Shown here piece by piece: positions 59,266 to 64,000 of a stretch of DNA of 64,000 nucleotides; position 1 is the stretch's first letter, and each line of letters opens with the position of its first letter. Source of the stretch: Diphasiastrum complanatum (taxonomy: Eukaryota; Streptophyta; Lycopodiopsida; Lycopodiales; Lycopodiaceae); NCBI GenBank assembly GCA_029204225.1, contig CM055095.1:38618141-38682140 (forward strand), in the 5' to 3' direction. Made by a program: the position numbers and the translations under genes. The notes below the pieces were generated by a model that saw only the letters and a list, made by a program, of their open reading frames with translations, did no database searches and was not told the origin of the DNA.

Positions 59266-60780
59266 CTCCTCCTCACTATCTAGCTTGGTTCAATCATTGC
59301 TTTACTAATCACTCCAAGTGATGATCTGAACTTCATAAAAGGTATCTTTTGAAGTGGTTTAGTAAGTAGATCAGCTACACATTAATTGCTTGGAACATGC
59401 TCCAAAGCAATCTCCTTGGCTTGCACCATTTCTCTCACAAAGTGATGGCATATCTCAATGTGCTTAGATCTTGCATGGAAGATTGGGTTATATGCAAGGT
59501 GTTGGGCTGATATATTGTCATTGTAGATGATTGGTGCCTCCTCTGAATCCATGATCTTTAGTTCCACCAATAATCTCTTGATCCAAAGTACCTCCTTTGT
59601 AGTGGTTGTCAAAGCTTTAACCTCGGCCTCGGTTGAAGATAGAGATATAGTTTATTGCTTATTTGAAAGCCATGAAACCACACCTTCTCCTATGAAAGTT
59701 GAATAGGAACTTCTATCCCTCTTGTCCCCTACAAAATCTGAATCATTAAATGCATGAAGGTTAATCACATCTCCTCTATATAGAATCCCAAAATCCAATG
59801 TACCCGAGATGTATCTTAGAATCCTCTTAGCCTTTTTTCAATGGATATTCAATGGCTTTTGCATGGATTGGCTCAACCTACATACACTAAAGCTAAGATC
59901 TGGTCTAGTTATAGTGATCCACATTAAGGAGCCTATAAGTTGCCTAAACAAAGTGATGTCCATGAAGGATCTTTCATCATCTTCATTTGGCACTTTTACA
60001 TCTTGCTCCATTGGTGTGTCTTCAAAAGACTTTGAGCATAGTTTACTTGACTTATAAAGATAAAATCAGACCCTCTAAGTACTTCTATGCCTAAGATGAA
60101 GTGAAGACACCCTAGATCTACCATCTTGAACTCTAAGGATAGATCTATCTTGATTTTTTCAATACCATCAACACTATTTCCACTAATGATGATGTCATCT
60201 ACATAAATGAGTAAAAGTACAATACCAACATCATCAAACTTAATGTAAAGAGTGGGATCATATTCACTTTGAACAATTGAAAGTGAAATAAGATAGCAAT
60301 GTAGTCTTGAATTCCAAGATCTCGAGGCTTGCTTCAAGCCATAGATGCTTCTTTGGAGATGGCATACTTTGTTCTCCATTCCATGTTGATGAACCCTTGT
60401 GGCTGATCCATATAGATATCCTCTTCCAAAAAACCATTCAAGAAAGCATTAGAGACATCCATTTGACATAGAATCCATCCAAAATGTGATGCAAGTGCAA
60501 TGATTAGACTTATTGTCACCATCTTGGCCACGGGTGCAAAAGTTTCCTCATAGTCTATCCCTCTCTCTTGAGCATGACCTTTTGCAACTAATCTTGCCTT
60601 ATGTTTGTTAGCACTCCCATTTGCATTCAACTTAAGCTTGAAGACCCACTTGCATCCTATTACATTCCTTTGAGGTCTCTCAACAAGCAACCAAGTTTCA
60701 TTCTCAATCAAGGCATCATACTCATCCAACATAGCTTTATACCATTCTTTGGAGTTCAATGCATCTTCAACATTAGATGG
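59266..60780 (-). pseudogene. Copia-L RT and RNase H
   Basis: Continues the frame of the upstream gag-integrase ORF after one TAA. RT: NSKEWYKAMLDEYDALIENE, CKWVFKLKLNANGSANKHKA, QMDVSNAFLNGFLEEDIYMD. After a frameshift near 60,370: LQRSIYGLKQASRSW and LLIYVDDIIISG. A second shift occurs near 60,000. RNase H continues to 59,382 and ends HARSKHIEICHHFVREMVQA. A TAA follows the start of SWLSNKQ near 59,653. The number of lesions is small compared with other elements here. Confidence 0.92.
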
Positions 60781-63207
60781 TTATTCAAAACTAGATAAAG
60801 CATAAGAAGTGGATGAGATACTCTCAACTTGCTGTCCTTTGCCTTGATATGTGAGCCTTGATGGCTCCACTTTTGCCCTTGAAGATCTCCTTGGTGTGAT
60901 AGTTGGGTTTGGTGCTTGCTCCTCCATGAGCTCCTCCTCAAAACCAAGATCTTGCTCCTCGGCCATCTTCTTCTTGATTGTTGGAGCACTTGAGCCTTCT
61001 TCAAGCATATGCATATGATGTTCATCAAAGATGACATCCCTTGAAACAACAAATTTGCTCAAGGATGGGAGATAGACTTTGTAGCCCTTGCTTGAGCTTG
61101 CATATCCAAGCATGATCCCTCTTGTGGAAGATGGATCCTCCTTGGTTCTTGTTTCCAATGGCACATGCACATAACATATACACCCAAAAACTTTCAAGTG
61201 ATTAAGATTGGGTTTCTTTCCATACAACATCTCATAAGGAGTTTTGCCTTCAATCGCTTTGCAAGACACCCTATTCATCAAGTAGTTTGCACATACAAGA
61301 GACTCACCCAAAAAGGATTTGGGCAAACAAGCATCTAATGTTAAAGCCTTAGAACATTCACATAATGTTCTAATCCTTCTTTCAGCAACTCCATTTTGTT
61401 GAGGAGTGTAAGGACAAGAAGTCTCTTTCTTGATCCCTTCCTCCTCACAAAAGGCCTTGAACTCATTGGAGATGAATTCTCCACCATTGTCACTTCTAAG
61501 AATCTTGATGCTATGATTATGATGCTTTTCCACAATTAACTTGAACTTTACAAAAGTATCAAATACTTGAGACTTGAAGGAAAGTAAGAACACCCAGCAA
61601 TATCTTGAGTAGTCATCAATGAAGGTTAAAAACATGGATGAACCTCCATTAGATTTGGTGCTAGCAATGTGCACAGCCGAGTGTATGAGTTCAAGAGGAT
61701 GAGATGACTTTGTGATGGAGTTAGAAAACACCTTCTTATGTGCCTTGGATAAGGCACAAGCTTCACAAACCTTGTCTTCCTTCCCAATAGACCTTGGTAG
61801 GCCTAAAGTATACTCCTCCTTGATCATAGCCTCCATGGAACCCGAGTTGACATGTCCAAGTCTTTTGTGCCATAAAGTAAAGGTAGATATCTTGTTCTTC
61901 TCGGACAACATGACAACATTAGTATCCACAAATGCATCCAACTTATAAAGTTTGCCAAGTCTAGTGCCCTTAGCCACTATCTTACCCTTCTTCTTGATGA
62001 AACATTCATTTGAAGCAAAGTCAACATTGAAACCATTGTCTACCATTTGGCCAACACTTAGTAGATTCTTTGTTATTGTAGGAAAGTACAAAACACCTTC
62101 TATGTTGATCTTTTTGGAAGATCCTAAGCAAAGGGGAATGCTACCAACTCCTTCAATCTTACAAGCTTCATCATTTGCTGTATAGATAGACTTTATAGGT
62201 CCATCAGAAGATAAGAGAGAAGAGAAAAACTCCCTTTTACTAGTCATGTGTGAACTAGCACCCGAGTCAATCCACCAAGGATCTTCTCCTTTGAAGCTTG
62301 TTGAAGAAAATATGGACATCATGAGAGAGTCCTCATGTGAACTCTCCTCCTCCTCCTCTTTGCTCATGTTGGCTTGGCTTTGATCTTGCTTCCTCTTGAA
62401 GCATTTCGAGGCATAATGCCCCATCTTGCTACAATAGTAGCACTTCACCTTTGATTTGTCCTTCTTGACTTTGGTGGTTGATGGAGATGCCTTTGAGGGT
62501 CCTTCTTGATCCTCAAGCTTTGTGGACTTCTTGAATGTTGATACTTTGCCTTTGGACTTGCCTTTGCCTTTGGTGAAGAGAGCTTGGTCATCTCCACCTT
62601 GGATGGAAAGCCTATCCATCCTCTCTTGCATCTGGCTCCTTCTTGATTCCTCGGCCATGAGTGTGCCTTGGAGTTCTTCAAGTATGGGTAGCTTACCCAT
62701 AATTGCATATCCCTGAACCAAATTGTCAAATTCAAAGCTTAGTCCATTCAATATGAGTTGAACAAGCTCTTCATCCTTGATAGGATCACCTATAAAGGCT
62801 AGCTCTTTGTTCAATTCCTTTACTCTTAGGACAAAAGTATGTGCACTCTCTCCTTTCTTTTGATAGCTTCTATAGATTTGATTCTTCAAAGCTAACATTC
62901 TAGTTTGGTTCTTGGATTCGTAGACCTTTTGCAAAGTCTCCCAAGCATCTTGAGCTGAAGTGCAATCTCCTACCTCTCTTAAGAGTTCATTTGCAACATT
63001 CATTTTTATGCAATGTAGTGCAACATTGCACCTCTTGATGTATTTGGCTTTTCCTTGAGGATGAATAGGTTCACCCTCCTTACCATTTACAATTTCCATC
63101 AGATCTTGCATGATCATGATGTATTCCATTCTAACTTTCCATATGGAATAGTTATTTTTGTTGAGCCTTTCATTAGTATCCAAAAGATATGCATTTATAG
63201 ATGTCAT
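60781..63207 (-). pseudogene. Copia-L gag-protease-integrase, 808 codons open
   Basis: ATG at 63,207. UBN2 gag about 1-200 (NNYSIWKVRMEYIMIMQDL, DAWETLQKVYESKN). Zinc knuckle C256, C259, H264, C269. Acidic spacer. Protease D314-S-G. Integrase zinc ligands H447, H452, C481, C484. Catalytic D573 and E609 are present, but the first catalytic Asp is Ala511 (LIHSAVH; usual HSDVH). The C-terminal integrase block SSKGYKVYLPS, then VVSRDVIFDEH, and a linker follow. The ORF ends at a TAA (60,781) inside pol, otherwise frame-continuous with RT. This is the longest open frame in the window. Its neighbour-family copies (Copia-C, Copia-G) are far more damaged, so it is probably the youngest. Confidence 0.94.
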
Positions 63208-64000
63208 CTAGTCTCCTAATCAAGGACTTGACACAAATGAAGGTTACTTCTATTGATTTGATTGAAGGTCTACCTTATCCCACTTCTTAGGGACCTGAAA
63301 AGATCAGTAATATACTTCCTATAAAGATCTAAGAATGATTACTAACAAAATCAAATCATAGAATACTAGAAACAATGCACTTTCTTGATTGAAGTAGACA
63401 ATACTAGTAGAATTGCCCCTCTTTCTATAAAGAACATTAAAGCTTCCAAATGATCTGATCAAGAGTGAATTTCAGCAACCTAATATACTTCCAAAATCAC
63501 TTGTAAAAGATCTAAATGGAACTTAATGAGGATGCAACACAATCTACTATCCAATCACAAGCAAAAAATGATCAAAATTGATGAAAAATTGATCTAATTT
63601 GGTGCATAAGTCAAGCAATGGTTGGACTGAACCTAAATCACTTTAGGAGGTGCCTACTACACCTTAGAACAGCCTTGAAGAGTTCCCAAAACTCTGATCT
63701 TCCCTCTCGTTGAATGCTAGAAAGCCTCCTCTATGAAATCACCTCCAAATCTCGCTTAGAAATCAATGCTTGGAGCAAGCAAAACTTGCTATCTTGGTAA
63801 TGTGAATTGAATTCAACTTTGCCTCTGGTTTTAGACACCTAAACACCTGCAAATTAAGTCACACAACACCAATCTCAAATGTATTTGACTCACTTTGAGT
63901 TATAGAATCAATACTAGATGCTAAGATCCAATCTACACAAGATTTAGATCAAAAATTGTGATCAAATTGAATGAAAACCAAGGATTTAGCTCATTTCAGC
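63208..64000 (-). other. Copia-L 5' leader (cut by window end)
   Basis: At least 790 bp upstream of gag with no gene. No tRNA-iMet primer site was found, so the leader and 5' LTR extend beyond position 64,000. A similarly long leader precedes gag in Copia-G. Confidence 0.65.

Overview
This window looks like plant nuclear DNA. The evidence is one spliced gene of a plant dioxygenase family (GT-AG introns of plant size) in a landscape made almost entirely of broken LTR retrotransposons. Their primer-binding sites match initiator tRNA-Met (Ty1/Copia type) and tRNA-Asp (Ty3/Gypsy type). The species cannot be named from the sequence. There are no bacterial genes, operons or CRISPR arrays. Family letters (Copia-A, Gypsy-B and so on) are labels used only in this annotation.

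Layout. 1-1,575: remnant of Copia-A. 1,864-3,599 (minus): the only intact host-type gene, a three-exon 2-oxoglutarate/Fe(II) dioxygenase. 4,282-8,822: a Copia gag scrap and a Gypsy-B copy carrying an internal inversion. 8,823-9,437: solo LTR of Copia-C. 9,438-13,022: half of a Gypsy-F gag and, inverted, the 5' half of Copia-G. 13,023-16,797: Copia-A. 16,798-20,535 (minus): Gypsy-B 5' end and an extra Gypsy ORF. 20,631-23,269: a minisatellite, an LTR and AT-rich unassigned DNA. 23,270-29,186: Gypsy and Copia fragments and an LTR bloated by CT repeats. 29,187-32,817: the 3' half of Copia-G. 32,818-37,735: a minisatellite, Gypsy-F gag, an LTR, an unidentified decayed coding sequence and the C-terminal half of a third Gypsy ORF. 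37,736-49,285: Copia-E split into two opposed halves around Copia-C and Gypsy-B RNase H/integrase. 49,286-50,515: 3' end of a LINE with a GA tail. 50,516-58,729: AT-rich DNA and more Gypsy-B, Copia-A and Gypsy-J fragments. 58,730-64,000 (minus): Copia-L, the best preserved element, cut by the window edge.

The most informative result is structural. Three sets of fragments that look unrelated fit together again. (1) Inverting 5,355-6,848 restores a continuous Gypsy-B leader and gag. (2) Inverting about 10,967-29,186 would rejoin Copia-G at its gag/protease border and, at the other breakpoint, put a Gypsy gag end next to a Gypsy protease. (3) The two oppositely oriented Copia-E LTRs at 37,736 and 48,795 are flanked by the same 5-bp target duplication and by two halves of one Gypsy ORF. 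The region is therefore a nest of insertions later rearranged by inversions. Other points worth attention are a decamer (TGCGAGGGTT and its complement) scattered through Gypsy-B non-coding regions and forming a hairpin conserved between two copies, an array of three 80-bp hairpin units in the Copia-E leader, a piece of Copia gag captured in a Gypsy LTR, double zinc knuckles in several Gypsy gags, and an unrecognised degenerate gene at 35.4-36.8 kb. I did not find a complete new system; the candidates are listed as findings.
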